In this document: positions 17,500 to 26,054 of the stretch, piece by piece
Layout of the letters: the number at the start of each line of letters is the position of its first letter
Numbering within the stretch: the stretch's first letter is position 1
Origin: Mycolicibacterium austroafricanum
GTDB taxonomy: Bacteria; Actinomycetota; Actinomycetes; Mycobacteriales; Mycobacteriaceae
Reading direction: 5' to 3'
NCBI RefSeq assembly: GCF_902705885.1
Contig: NZ_CACSIP010000022.1
Coordinates: 22,871-86,870 of the forward strand
Length of the DNA stretch: 64,000 nt
Notes under the pieces: generated by a model
Told to the model about the DNA's origin: nothing
Database searches by the model: none
Seen by the model: the letters and a program-made list of their open reading frames with translations, nothing else
Made by a program: the position numbers and the translations under genes

Positions 17500-18282
17500 G
17501 TGGACTTCAACAACAGCACCGTACTGATCACCGGCTCGAGCGGCGGGATCGGTGAGGAATTCGCCGTTCAGTTCGCCCGCCGCGGCGCGAACCTGATACT
17601 GGTCGCGCGGCGGGCAGACAAGCTGGCCGCGTTGCGAGACGGGCTGGTAGCCGAGCATCCGGGGATCGTCGTCGACGTCATCGCCGCCGACCTGGCGGTT
17701 CCCGGGTCGGGGGCCGAACTGGAGAACAGCGTGCAGGCCCTCGGGCGGACCGTCGACGTGCTGGTCAACAATGCCGGCGTCGGACTGCACGGGAACTTCG
17801 TCGATCAGGACCCTGAGGCCAATGCCGGCCAGATCCAATTGAACTGCGGCACACTGGTCGACCTTACTGCGCGTTTCCTGCCGCCGATGACAGGACGGCG
17901 ACACGGGCTGGTGCTCAACGTGGCCTCGACCGCGGGGTTCCAGCCCACTCCCGGAATGGCTGTCTACGGAGCGACCAAGGCGTTCGTGCTGTCCTACACC
18001 GAAGCGCTCTGGCAGGAGTGCAGGGGCACCGGGGTGAGGGTGCTCGCGCTGTGCCCCGGAGCGACGGAGACCGAATTCTTCGCCCGCACCGGAGAAGAGT
18101 TCCTGACCGACGGCCGGCAGACCTCCGAGCAGGTCGTCGACACCGCCTTCGCCGCCCTCGACGGCTCCTCCCCGACCGTGGTCTCCGGCTGGCGCAACAG
18201 GCTGCTGGCCTCCGGATACCGGGTGACGCCCAGAAAGCTGATGCTCACCGTGTCCGAGCGACTCCTCAAATCAAACACGTAG
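17500..18282 (+). CDS. short-chain dehydrogenase/reductase
   Basis: NAD(P)-dependent oxidoreductase of the classical SDR fold, 260 residues. TGSSGGIG at residues 10-17 binds the cofactor, followed by ARR at the end of strand 2 (suggesting NADPH), NNAG near 90, and the catalytic serine and the YxxxK pair (VYGATK) near 155. The GTG at 17500 is preferred because AGGAG stands 6 nt upstream and the longer frame to 17086 runs through the preceding gene. It is the third gene of the oxygenase / acyl-CoA dehydrogenase / SDR set, consistent with a lipid-oxidation module. Confidence 0.88.
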   Translation: MDFNNSTVLITGSSGGIGEEFAVQFARRGANLILVARRADKLAALRDGLVAEHPGIVVDVIAADLAVPGSGAELENSVQALGRTVDVLVNNAGVGLHGNFVDQDPEANAGQIQLNCGTLVDLTARFLPPMTGRRHGLVLNVASTAGFQPTPGMAVYGATKAFVLSYTEALWQECRGTGVRVLALCPGATETEFFARTGEEFLTDGRQTSEQVVDTAFAALDGSSPTVVSGWRNRLLASGYRVTPRKLMLTVSERLLKSNT

Positions 18283-18312
18283 CTACGGGCTTGGATCGAC
18301 GGTCGGTCCCGT

Positions 18313-19083
18313 TCACCGCCGGGCTGCGCGTGCGCTCTCGTAGAGGCAGATCGCAGCCGCCGCAGCGACGTTGAGGCTTTCGGCGCTGCCGGACATCGGG
18401 ATCCGCACCCCCGCCGTCGCCAAGTCGACGATCTCGGGAGGAAGGCCGTGGGCTTCTGGCCCGAACAGCCACGCCGTCGGAACGGACAGATCGGCGTCAT
18501 CGAGGCTGAGCTGACCGTCGAGCAGTGTCGCCAAGACCTGCATCCCGGCGTCCTTCACCTGCGTGACGACGCCGATCGCGTCGGGATCGCTGATCACCGG
18601 GATCGAGAAGATGCTTCCGGCCGACGCGCGTAGGCACTTGCCGTTGTAGGGGTCGACACTGTGCCCGGCAAGCACCACGGCGTCGGCGCCCATCGCATCG
18701 GCGACCCGGATCACGGTGCCCGCGTTTCCGGGCTCGGAGACGCCCACCGGCACCGCGACCAGCGTCGCCCCGCCGCTGAGCACCTCACCGAGGTCGACGT
18801 CGGGAATCGAGCACACCGCCACCAGCCCGACGGGGGTCACCGTGTCCGACAACGCTTTTGCGGCACGTTCGGTGACCAGGTGGACCGGCGCGTCGGCCAG
18901 CAGGGCACTGAAACGTGCGGCGGCGCTCTCGGTGGCGAACACCTCCGAGACGACTCCGCGCCGCAACGCGGCCTCGACGAGGTTGGGACCCTCGGCGAGG
19001 AAGCGTGCGGCGCGGCGGCGTCCGATGTGACGGTGCAGCTTGGCTGCCGCCGTCACTCGGGCAGAACGCTCGGTGAGGGTCAG
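18313..19083 (-). CDS. tsnR: TrmH/SpoU family RNA 2'-O-methyltransferase
   Basis: S-adenosylmethionine-dependent ribose methyltransferase acting on rRNA or tRNA, about 256 residues. An N-terminal L30-like substrate domain ([13 protein letters not shown]) is followed by the SPOUT knot: [18 protein letters not shown] near 125, [11 protein letters not shown] near 205 and [17 protein letters not shown] near 230. No ATG, GTG or TTG is available where the family begins (LTERSARV); the first in-frame candidate is a CTG at 19083-19081 that overlaps the rplT stop as CTGA. The fallback is GTG 19056, which would drop nine residues. Last gene of the infC operon. Confidence 0.82.
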   Translation of the reverse strand: MTLTERSARVTAAAKLHRHIGRRRAARFLAEGPNLVEAALRRGVVSEVFATESAAARFSALLADAPVHLVTERAAKALSDTVTPVGLVAVCSIPDVDLGEVLSGGATLVAVPVGVSEPGNAGTVIRVADAMGADAVVLAGHSVDPYNGKCLRASAGSIFSIPVISDPDAIGVVTQVKDAGMQVLATLLDGQLSLDDADLSVPTAWLFGPEAHGLPPEIVDLATAGVRIPMSGSAESLNVAAAAAICLYESARAARR

Positions 19084-19478
19084 GCAGCCTCGCCTGCGTC
19101 GGATGACGGCGCATTCACATCGGCGGGCAGTGCGGCCTTGGCGACCTCCACCAGCGCGGTGAAGGCGGCGGCGTCGCTGACTGCGAGCTCGGCGAGGTTC
19201 TTGCGGTCCACCTCGACTCCGGCGGCCTTGAGCCCCTGGATCAGTCGGTTGTAGGTGATGTCGTTGGCGCGGGCCGCCGCATTGATGCGCGAGATCCACA
19301 ACTTGCGGAACTCGCCCTTGCGGGCACGCCGGTCACGGTAGGCATAGGTCAACGAATGCAGCTGCTGCTCTTTGGCCTTCCGGTACAGCCGGGACCGCTG
19401 GCCGCGGTATCCCTTGGAGGCCTTGAGGATCGTGCGCCGCTTCTTTTGCGCGTTGACTGCGCGCTTCACGCGTGCCAT
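19080..19478 (-). CDS. rplT: 50S ribosomal protein L20
   Basis: Assembly protein of the large ribosomal subunit. 132 residues with the basic N-terminus ([18 protein letters not shown]) and the conserved [16 protein letters not shown] stretch near 47-62. The C-terminal tail of about 15 residues after the core is an actinobacterial extension. Third gene of infC-rpmI-rplT-tsnR; the stop overlaps the proposed CTG start of tsnR. Confidence 0.98.
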   Translation of the reverse strand: MARVKRAVNAQKKRRTILKASKGYRGQRSRLYRKAKEQQLHSLTYAYRDRRARKGEFRKLWISRINAAARANDITYNRLIQGLKAAGVEVDRKNLAELAVSDAAAFTALVEVAKAALPADVNAPSSDAGEAA

Positions 19479-19527
19479 GGGGGTCTTCCTATCTCATTCG
19501 GGTCAGGTTCAGGCTCGGCCGAAAAGG

Positions 19528-19722
19528 TCAGCCGTTCAGCAGCTTCGCGATGCGCTTCTTGTCGTTGGCGGCCACCTCGGTGCGGCCCTCGAGCCGGCGG
19601 GTGCGCTTGCTCGACTTGTGCTCGAGCAGGTGCCTACGGTTGGCCTTCTGGCGCACGATCTTGCCTGTTCCGGTGCGGCGGAAACGCTTGGAAGCGCCGC
19701 TGTGGGTCTTGGCCTTGGGCAT
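19528..19722 (-). CDS. rpmI: 50S ribosomal protein L35
   Basis: 64 residues, very basic, with the family pattern [13 protein letters not shown] at the N-terminus and [13 protein letters not shown] in the middle. It lies 6 nt after infC and 49 nt before rplT in the standard operon order. Confidence 0.98.
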   Translation of the reverse strand: MPKAKTHSGASKRFRRTGTGKIVRQKANRRHLLEHKSSKRTRRLEGRTEVAANDKKRIAKLLNG

Positions 19723-19728
19723 GATTCC

Positions 19729-20340
<612 letters not shown>

Positions 20341-20344
20341 GGGG

Positions 20345-20350
20345 CCTCCT
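20345..20350 (-). promoter_or_regulatory. infC ribosome binding site
   Basis: Perfect AGGAGG on the coding strand, 4 nt before the ATC start. It is the strongest Shine-Dalgarno match I noticed in the window and supports the unusual start codon. Confidence 0.8.
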
Positions 20351-20404
20351 AGTTGTCCTCAGGAGCCCCCCACGCCGCAGCACTCTGCCCCAAAGAACAG
20401 ATAA

Positions 20405-20460
20405 GCCCTGCTCATCGCAGGGCCCAGTGCCGACCAGCACAGACATCACCGATGTCTGTG
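20405..20460 (-). promoter_or_regulatory. infC leader hairpins, possible attenuator
   Basis: Two hairpins in the infC leader: 20438-20460 with 10-bp arms and a 3-nt loop, and then, nearer infC, 20405-20423 with 7-bp arms and a 5-nt loop. On the coding strand the second is followed by TTATCTGTTCTTTG, a T-rich tail like that of an intrinsic terminator, about 65 nt before the start codon. Attenuation by an L20-type or other mechanism is inference. Confidence 0.55.
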
Positions 20461-20556
20461 ACCGGACCGCTGTACCTTCGAATGAATCGGTGGCCAGCGG
20501 TGGGAGTGGGACTCCACTTACTGTCCCTGGCGTCAGCCGGGACGGTCGCGCGTGCA

Positions 20557-20562
20557 AGTCTA
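20557..20562 (-). promoter_or_regulatory. candidate infC -10 box
   Basis: TAGACT on the coding strand, predicting a leader of about 210 nt that contains both hairpins. It is the best TANNNT match in the divergent gap, but other placements are possible. Confidence 0.35.
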
Positions 20563-20568
20563 GCAGGC

Positions 20569-20928
20569 ATGACCGATGATCCAACACGCGCTGCAGAGCC
20601 CGGCCCCCCGGCGCGCGAACTCGCCGACATCCCCGCCGTCGAGGTCATCACGCGCGCCGCGGTGATGTTGATGAGCGCGGCCGCCGAGAAGCTGGGCCTG
20701 TCGGAGGCGGATCCGGACGAGAGCCCCTACCGCGATCTCGACGAGGCCCGCCGGCTGATCACCGCCCTGGCCGGACTGGTCACGGCGTCGGCCGAGTATC
20801 TGGGGCCGCACGCCGGACCGGTGCGCGACGGACTCAAAGGCCTGCAACTGGCGTTCCGCGAGGCCAGCGCCGCGCCCGAGGAACCCGGACACGGGCCGGG
20901 AGAGAAGTACACCGGCCCGGTCTGGTGA
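20569..20928 (+). CDS. DUF1844 family protein
   Basis: 119 residues, acidic, soluble. The core (about 20-95) has the DUF1844 pattern: [21 protein letters not shown], then [22 protein letters not shown], mostly helical. The molecular function of this family is unknown. The ATG at 20569 is chosen because the conserved core begins shortly after; the in-frame extension to 20353 would cross the infC leader. It is divergent from infC and stands before lysX. Confidence 0.8.
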   Translation: MTDDPTRAAEPGPPARELADIPAVEVITRAAVMLMSAAAEKLGLSEADPDESPYRDLDEARRLITALAGLVTASAEYLGPHAGPVRDGLKGLQLAFREASAAPEEPGHGPGEKYTGPVW

Positions 20929-20975
20929 CCCACTCGGCGAAGTCGAACATCCGTACAGGTCGTCTGACGAGCGAA

Positions 20976-20981
20976 TATCCT
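20976..20981 (+). promoter_or_regulatory. candidate lysX -10 box
   Basis: TATCCT, 8 nt before the lysX ATG; the message would have a leader of zero to two bases. Confidence 0.5.
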
Positions 20982-20989
20982 CGCGCCCT

Positions 20990-23900
20990 ATGACCTCAAC
21001 GATCCCCGCGAGGGTGCGCGCGACGTCCGGCGTCGGCTGGGTGCCGGCGGCGGCCGGCTGGATCGTCGGTGTCATCGCGACGCTGTCCCTGGTGGCGAGC
21101 ATCTCGCCGCTGGTCCGGTCGGTGATCCGGGTGCCGCGGGAGTTCGTCAACGATTACATCTTCAACTTCCCGGACACCAGCTTCGCGTGGGCGTTCGTGC
21201 TGGCGCTGCTGGCCGCCGCGCTGGCGGCCCGCAAACGCATCGCCTGGTGGATCCTGGTGCTGTACATGGTCGCCGCCATCGTGGTGAACATCGGCGACCT
21301 GGTCACCGGCGACGAGTCGGTGATCGAGGAACTCGGCGAGATCATCGGCCTGGTCTTCCACGTCGCCGCCATCGCCTTCCTGGTGCTGGCTCGAGGCCAG
21401 TTCTGGGCCAGGGTCAGGCGCGGCGCGTTGATCAAGGCCACCGCGACACTGCTCGCGGGTATGGCAGTGGGAATCCTGATCGGCTGGCTGCTGCTGGAGC
21501 TGTTCCCCGGCACGCTCGAACGCGGCTACCGGTTGCTCTACGCCGCCAACCGCGTCGCCGCATTCGCCGGTCTCGACGCCGCGGCGTTCGACGGGCAGCA
21601 ACCGCACGGATTGGTCAACGCGGCACTCGGACTGTTCGGTGCGCTCGCGTTGATGGCAGCGGCGATCGTGCTGTTCCAGTCGCAACGTGCCGACAACGCG
21701 CTCACCGGTGAGGACGAGTCCGCCATCCGTGGGCTGCTGGAGTTGTACGGCAAGAACGACTCGTTGGGATACTTCGCCACCCGCCGCGACAAGGCGGTGG
21801 TGTACGCCCCGAACGGCCGCGCCGCCATCACCTACCGCGTCGAGGTCGGCGTGTGCCTGGCCAGCGGCGATCCGGTCGGCGATCCGAAAGCGTGGCCACA
21901 GGCCATCGACGCCTGGCTGCAGTTGTGTCAGACCTTCGGGTGGGCGCCGGGGGTGATGGGCGCCAGTTCGACAGCGGCACAGGCGTTCCGTGCGGCCGGG
22001 CTCAACGCCCTGCAGCTCGGCGACGAGGCGATCCTGCACCCCGACAACTTCCGACTGTCCGGGCCCGACATGCGGGCGGTGCGCCAAGCGGTGACCCGCG
22101 CGCGGCGCGCCGGGGCCGGGGTGCGGATCCGCCGACACCGCGACATCGACGCCGGCGAGATGGCGCAGGTGGTCCAACGGGCCGACGCGTGGCGCGACAC
22201 CGACGACGAGCGGGGCTTCTCGATGGCGCTGGGCCGGCTCGGTGACCCCGCCGACGGGGAGTGCCTGCTGGTGGAGGCTGTGCAGGGAGGCAGTGACCAG
22301 GTGGTCGCGATGCTGTCGCTGGTGCCGTGGGGCAGCAACGGAGCGTCCCTGGATCTGATGCGACGTTCACCCCAATCCCCCAATGGCACAATCGAATTGA
22401 TGGTCAGCGAGCTGTGCATGCAGGCCGAGGACATCGGGGTGACCCGCATCTCCTTGAACTTCGCGATGTTCCGCTCGGCGTTCGAGCAGGGTGCCCAGTT
22501 GGGCGCGGGCCCGGTGGCGCGGTTGTGGCGCTGGCTGCTGGTGTTCTTCTCGCGCTGGTGGCAACTGGAGACGCTGTACCGGTCGAACATGAAATACCAG
22601 CCCGAGTGGGTGCCACGGTTCGCCTGTTACGAAGACGCCCGGCTGGTGCCCCGCGTCGGTGTGGCCTCGGTGATCGCGGAAGGCTTTCTGACGCTGCCGT
22701 TTTCGCGACGACACGAACAGCCTCACACCGGCCACCACATCACCGCGCCGGGGGTGCTTGTGGACACCGGTCTGTTGCACAGCGACGGCACCGCACCCGA
22801 CGCCCGCCTGCAGGCCGATCTGCCTGCCGACGACGACCAGCCCCGGCTGCCCGAGCAGGTCCGGGTGCGGATGGCCAAACTCAAGGCCCTGCAGAACGCC
22901 GGTGTCGACGCCTACCCGGTGGGCCGGCCGCCCAGCCACACCGTCGGGCAGGCGCTGGCCTGCCCGGAGGGCGCCGAGGTGACGGTGGCGGGCCGGGTGC
23001 TGCGGCTGCGCGACTACGGCGGCGTGCTGTTCGCCCAGTTGCGGGACTGGTCCGGGGAGGCCCAACTGCTGTTCGACAACGCAATGCTCTCCGAGGGCAG
23101 CACCGCCGACGTCACCCGCACGATCGACCTGGGCGACCTCATCGAGGTGTCGGGAACCATGGGACGCAGCCGCTCCGGCGCCTGGTCGGTACTGGTGACC
23201 CGGTGGCGTCTCAACGGCAAGTGCCTGCGGCCGCTACCCGACAAATGGAAGGGGCTGACCGACCAGGAGGCGCGGGTGCGGGCCCGCTACGTCGACCTCG
23301 CCGTCAACACCGACGCCCGCGAGCTCGTCAAGGCGCGCAGCGCGGTCCTGCACGCGATCCGCGAAACCCTTGTCGCCAAAGACTTCCTGGAAGTCGAGAC
23401 ACCGATCCTGCAGCAGATCCACGGCGGCGCCAACGCCCGGCCGTTCCTCACCCACATCAACGCCTACGACCTCGACCTGTATCTGCGGATCGCGCCGGAG
23501 CTGTATCTGAAGCGACTGTGTGTCGGTGGGGTCGAGCGGGTCTTCGAGTTGGGCCGCGCCTTCCGCAACGAGGGCGTCGACTTCAGCCACAACCCCGAGT
23601 TCACGCTGCTGGAGGCCTATCAGGCACACGCTGACTACACCGTGTGGATTGACGGTTGCCGTGAGCTGATCCAGAACGCCGCGCAGGCCGCCAACGGTGC
23701 GCACGTGTTCCTCCGGCCCCGCCTCAACAACGCAGGCGCGACATCCTTTGAACAGGTCGACATCTCCGGCCAGTGGGCGGTCAAGACCGTGCACGGCGCG
23801 GTGTCGGAGGCACTGGGTGAGGAGATCGGCCCGGACACCGATCTCGCCACCCTCAGGCGGCTGTGCGACGCTGCCGGGATCCCCTACCTCACCCACTGGG

Positions 23901-24328
23901 ATTCGGGCGCGGTGGTGCTCGAACTCTACGAGCGCCTGGTCGAGGACCGCACCACCGAACCCACGTTCTACAAAGACTTCCCGACGTCGGTGTCCCCGTT
24001 GACGCGCCCGCACCGCAGCATTGAAGGGATTGCCGAGCGTTGGGACCTGGTCGCCTGGGGCGTCGAGCTCGGCACCGCCTACAGCGAGCTGACCGATCCC
24101 GTCGAGCAGCGCCGCCGACTGCAGGAGCAGTCACTGCTGGCGTCCGGCGGCGATCCCGAGGCGATGGAGCTCGACGAGGACTTCCTGCAGGCCATGGAAT
24201 ACGCCATGCCGCCGACCGGCGGCCTGGGTATGGGCGTGGACCGCGTCGTCATGCTGATCACCGGTCGTAGCATCCGTGAGACGCTGCCTTTCCCGCTGGC
24301 CAAACCGCGTCAGGCCGCCCCGGAGTAG
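20990..24328 (+). CDS. lysX: bifunctional lysyl-tRNA synthetase / phosphatidylglycerol lysyltransferase
   Basis: Makes lysyl-phosphatidylglycerol, which lowers membrane charge and gives resistance to cationic peptides. 1112 residues. Seven or so membrane segments (about 20-240), then an MprF-type DUF2156 transferase domain (about 245-560), then an OB-fold (about 640-720) and a class II lysyl-tRNA synthetase core with motif 2 in [14 protein letters not shown] near 860 and motif 3 in [12 protein letters not shown] near 1080. The fused synthetase supplies Lys-tRNA to the transferase. The same architecture is known for mycobacterial LysX (Rv1640c). The stop codon TAG is part of the -10 box of the next gene. 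Confidence 0.95.
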   Translation: MTSTIPARVRATSGVGWVPAAAGWIVGVIATLSLVASISPLVRSVIRVPREFVNDYIFNFPDTSFAWAFVLALLAAALAARKRIAWWILVLYMVAAIVVNIGDLVTGDESVIEELGEIIGLVFHVAAIAFLVLARGQFWARVRRGALIKATATLLAGMAVGILIGWLLLELFPGTLERGYRLLYAANRVAAFAGLDAAAFDGQQPHGLVNAALGLFGALALMAAAIVLFQSQRADNALTGEDESAIRGLLELYGKNDSLGYFATRRDKAVVYAPNGRAAITYRVEVGVCLASGDPVGDPKAWPQAIDAWLQLCQTFGWAPGVMGASSTAAQAFRAAGLNALQLGDEAILHPDNFRLSGPDMRAVRQAVTRARRAGAGVRIRRHRDIDAGEMAQVVQRADAWRDTDDERGFSMALGRLGDPADGECLLVEAVQGGSDQVVAMLSLVPWGSNGASLDLMRRSPQSPNGTIELMVSELCMQAEDIGVTRISLNFAMFRSAFEQGAQLGAGPVARLWRWLLVFFSRWWQLETLYRSNMKYQPEWVPRFACYEDARLVPRVGVASVIAEGFLTLPFSRRHEQPHTGHHITAPGVLVDTGLLHSDGTAPDARLQADLPADDDQPRLPEQVRVRMAKLKALQNAGVDAYPVGRPPSHTVGQALACPEGAEVTVAGRVLRLRDYGGVLFAQLRDWSGEAQLLFDNAMLSEGSTADVTRTIDLGDLIEVSGTMGRSRSGAWSVLVTRWRLNGKCLRPLPDKWKGLTDQEARVRARYVDLAVNTDARELVKARSAVLHAIRETLVAKDFLEVETPILQQIHGGANARPFLTHINAYDLDLYLRIAPELYLKRLCVGGVERVFELGRAFRNEGVDFSHNPEFTLLEAYQAHADYTVWIDGCRELIQNAAQAANGAHVFLRPRLNNAGATSFEQVDISGQWAVKTVHGAVSEALGEEIGPDTDLATLRRLCDAAGIPYLTHWDSGAVVLELYERLVEDRTTEPTFYKDFPTSVSPLTRPHRSIEGIAERWDLVAWGVELGTAYSELTDPVEQRRRLQEQSLLASGGDPEAMELDEDFLQAMEYAMPPTGGLGMGVDRVVMLITGRSIRETLPFPLAKPRQAAPE

Positions 24329-24331
24329 GTT
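24326..24331 (+). promoter_or_regulatory. -10 box overlapping the lysX stop codon
   Basis: TAGGTT, 6 nt before the ATG at 24338. Its first three bases are the lysX stop codon, so the stop and a leaderless promoter share bases. Confidence 0.5.
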
Positions 24332-24337
24332 GGTCGC

Positions 24338-24586
24338 ATGCCGGACGAACCCAGTACCGAACCGGTCGACACCGGCTACACCGCCGACGGTGTGCCGACG
24401 TTCGAGTCGGTTCGCGAGAAGATCGAGACCCGGTTCTCGACATCGATCGGATCGGCGGAGCTCGCTGCGGAGACGCCGGAGGGGCGCAGTCTGGAGGATC
24501 AGTACGACGCTCGCCAGAAGGCGGCCGCCGAACGCCTCGCCCAGATCCGCCAGTCCATGGACACCAACCGGGACGACGCCGAGTAG
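24338..24586 (+). CDS. small acidic protein, function unknown
   Basis: 82 residues, acidic, no membrane segment or cysteine. The chain has a proline/threonine-rich start, then a predicted helical part (VREKIETRF and LEDQYDARQKAAAERLAQIRQSM) that could form a coiled coil. I do not recognise the family. Coding is supported by high third-position GC and by a TAGGTT box 6 nt before the ATG. It follows lysX by 9 nt but may have its own leaderless transcript. Confidence 0.65.
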   Translation: MPDEPSTEPVDTGYTADGVPTFESVREKIETRFSTSIGSAELAAETPEGRSLEDQYDARQKAAAERLAQIRQSMDTNRDDAE

Positions 24587-24615
24587 TCAGACCCCCGCGG
24601 TAGGTTTCGTCAACG

Positions 24616-25782
24616 ATGAGGTCTTTCACCGTTGACGAACGACGAGCCCGACTGGCCCGGCGTCACCAGCTGGCCGGCGGTCTGGCTCCGATCTCCGCCG
24701 AGACACTGTCCGGCAGGCTGGTGGGGCTGCACGCGACCGACCCGACAACACCGTATCTGTCCCTGTGGGCCAGGGTTCCGGACTGCTCGGTGGACGGCGT
24801 CCGCGCGGCGCTGTACACCGACCGCACGTTGGTCAAGCACCTGGCGATGCGACGCACCCTGTGGGTGGTGCGTCCGCAGGATCTGCCGTCCGTGCAGTCG
24901 GCCGCCAGTGACAGGGTGGCCGCCAACGAGCGTCGCCGTCTCGTCGCCGATGCCGAGGCGGCGGGAGTGGCCGCCGACGGGGAATCGTGGTTGGAGACAG
25001 CCGCCACGGCCGTGCTCGGTCACCTGCGGCGGAATGGTGCCTGCACCGCGAAGCAGCTGCGCGAGGCGCTGCCTGAGCTGACCGGCAGGTATGACCCGGC
25101 CCCGGGCAAGACGTGGGGTGGGGAGAGCCACCTGGCGCCGCGGGTGTTGACGCTGCTCTCGGCACGGGGCGACATCGTCCGCGGGCCCAACGACGGGGGG
25201 TGGACCACGTCACGACCGCGCTGGGTGCTGGCTGGCGACTGGCTGGCGGCCGCTCCCGCCGTGGCGCCGGAGACCGCGCGGGCCGACCTGGTCTGCCGGT
25301 GGTTGTACGCATTCGGGCCGGCGACCGTCACCGACATCAAGTGGTGGTTCGGCAACACCCTCGGCTGGGCACGTCAGGCACTGCGCGACATCGATGCCGT
25401 CGAGGTGGACCTGGACGGGACACCGGGTTTCGTGCTGCCCGGTGACGATGAGCCCGAACCCGACGTGGCGCCGTGGTGTGCGTTGCTGCCCGGCCTCGAC
25501 GTCACGACGATGGGCTGGTTCGACCGGGACTGGTACCTGGGACCGCACCGCAGCGAGGTGTTCGACCGCAACGGCAACGCAGGCCCGACCGTGTGGGTGG
25601 ACGGTCGCGTGGTCGGCGCCTGGCGACAGGACGGTGACGGTCGGGTGGAAATGGTCCTGCTCGAGGATGTGGGGCGCCGGGCCGCCCGGGAATTGTCTTC
25701 GCGCGCCGACGAACTCACCGCGTGGCTGGACGGAGTCCGCATCAAGCCCCGCTTCCCGTCACCGGCCTGCCGGGCCGTCTAG
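24616..25782 (+). CDS. winged-helix DNA-binding protein, AlkZ-like (HTH_42)
   Basis: 388 residues of the HTH_42 superfamily, which holds the AlkZ/YcaQ DNA glycosylases that open crosslinks or remove alkylated bases. The tandem winged helices span about 1-260, and the C-terminal beta domain carries the GWFDRDWYLG and GPTVWVDGRVVGAWRQ motifs. The catalytic Q-x-Q/Q-x-D position near the N-terminus (LQxQ in AlkZ) reads H39-A40-T41 here, so glycosylase activity by the known mechanism is uncertain. A TAGGTT box lies 9 nt upstream of the ATG. Its end overlaps the convergent acetyltransferase remnant by 24 nt. Confidence 0.75.
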   Translation: MRSFTVDERRARLARRHQLAGGLAPISAETLSGRLVGLHATDPTTPYLSLWARVPDCSVDGVRAALYTDRTLVKHLAMRRTLWVVRPQDLPSVQSAASDRVAANERRRLVADAEAAGVAADGESWLETAATAVLGHLRRNGACTAKQLREALPELTGRYDPAPGKTWGGESHLAPRVLTLLSARGDIVRGPNDGGWTTSRPRWVLAGDWLAAAPAVAPETARADLVCRWLYAFGPATVTDIKWWFGNTLGWARQALRDIDAVEVDLDGTPGFVLPGDDEPEPDVAPWCALLPGLDVTTMGWFDRDWYLGPHRSEVFDRNGNAGPTVWVDGRVVGAWRQDGDGRVEMVLLEDVGRRAARELSSRADELTAWLDGVRIKPRFPSPACRAV

Positions 25783-26040
25783 GCTCCGCTGCAGCAGGAG
25801 GGTGTCCAGCCACTTGCCGTGTTTGAACGCGACCGCCGCCAGACGTCCGGCATCGGTGAAACCACGCTGCCGGTGAAGCGTCCGGGATGTGACTGCGCCG
25901 AACCTGCGCAGCAGTTCCTCCCGGTCGGGAGCAACGACTTCGAACGTGGCGACACCTGAGGCCACGTACTTCGAGTAGATCGCGCCAATGGCGTCGATGT
26001 CGTCGGCCGTGGTCGGCCGAATCGTCACGCGGGCAGACAC
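25759..26040 (-). pseudogene. internally deleted phosphinothricin-type acetyltransferase
   Basis: 93 codons, where the family has about 170. The N-terminus (TIRPTTADDIDAIGAIYSKYV...GVATFEVV) and the C-terminus (RQRGFTDAGRLAAVAFKHGKWLDTLLLQ) both match GNAT enzymes of the PAT/bar type. They are joined near residue 55, so that about 75 residues, including the whole acetyl-CoA loop (RxxGxG), are missing. The frame is kept. GTG 26040 or GTG 26028 could start it. Without the cofactor loop it cannot be an active acetyltransferase; it is probably a decaying gene. It ends inside the convergent AlkZ-like gene. Confidence 0.7.
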
Positions 26041-26054
26041 TGTCGCTCGCGACG

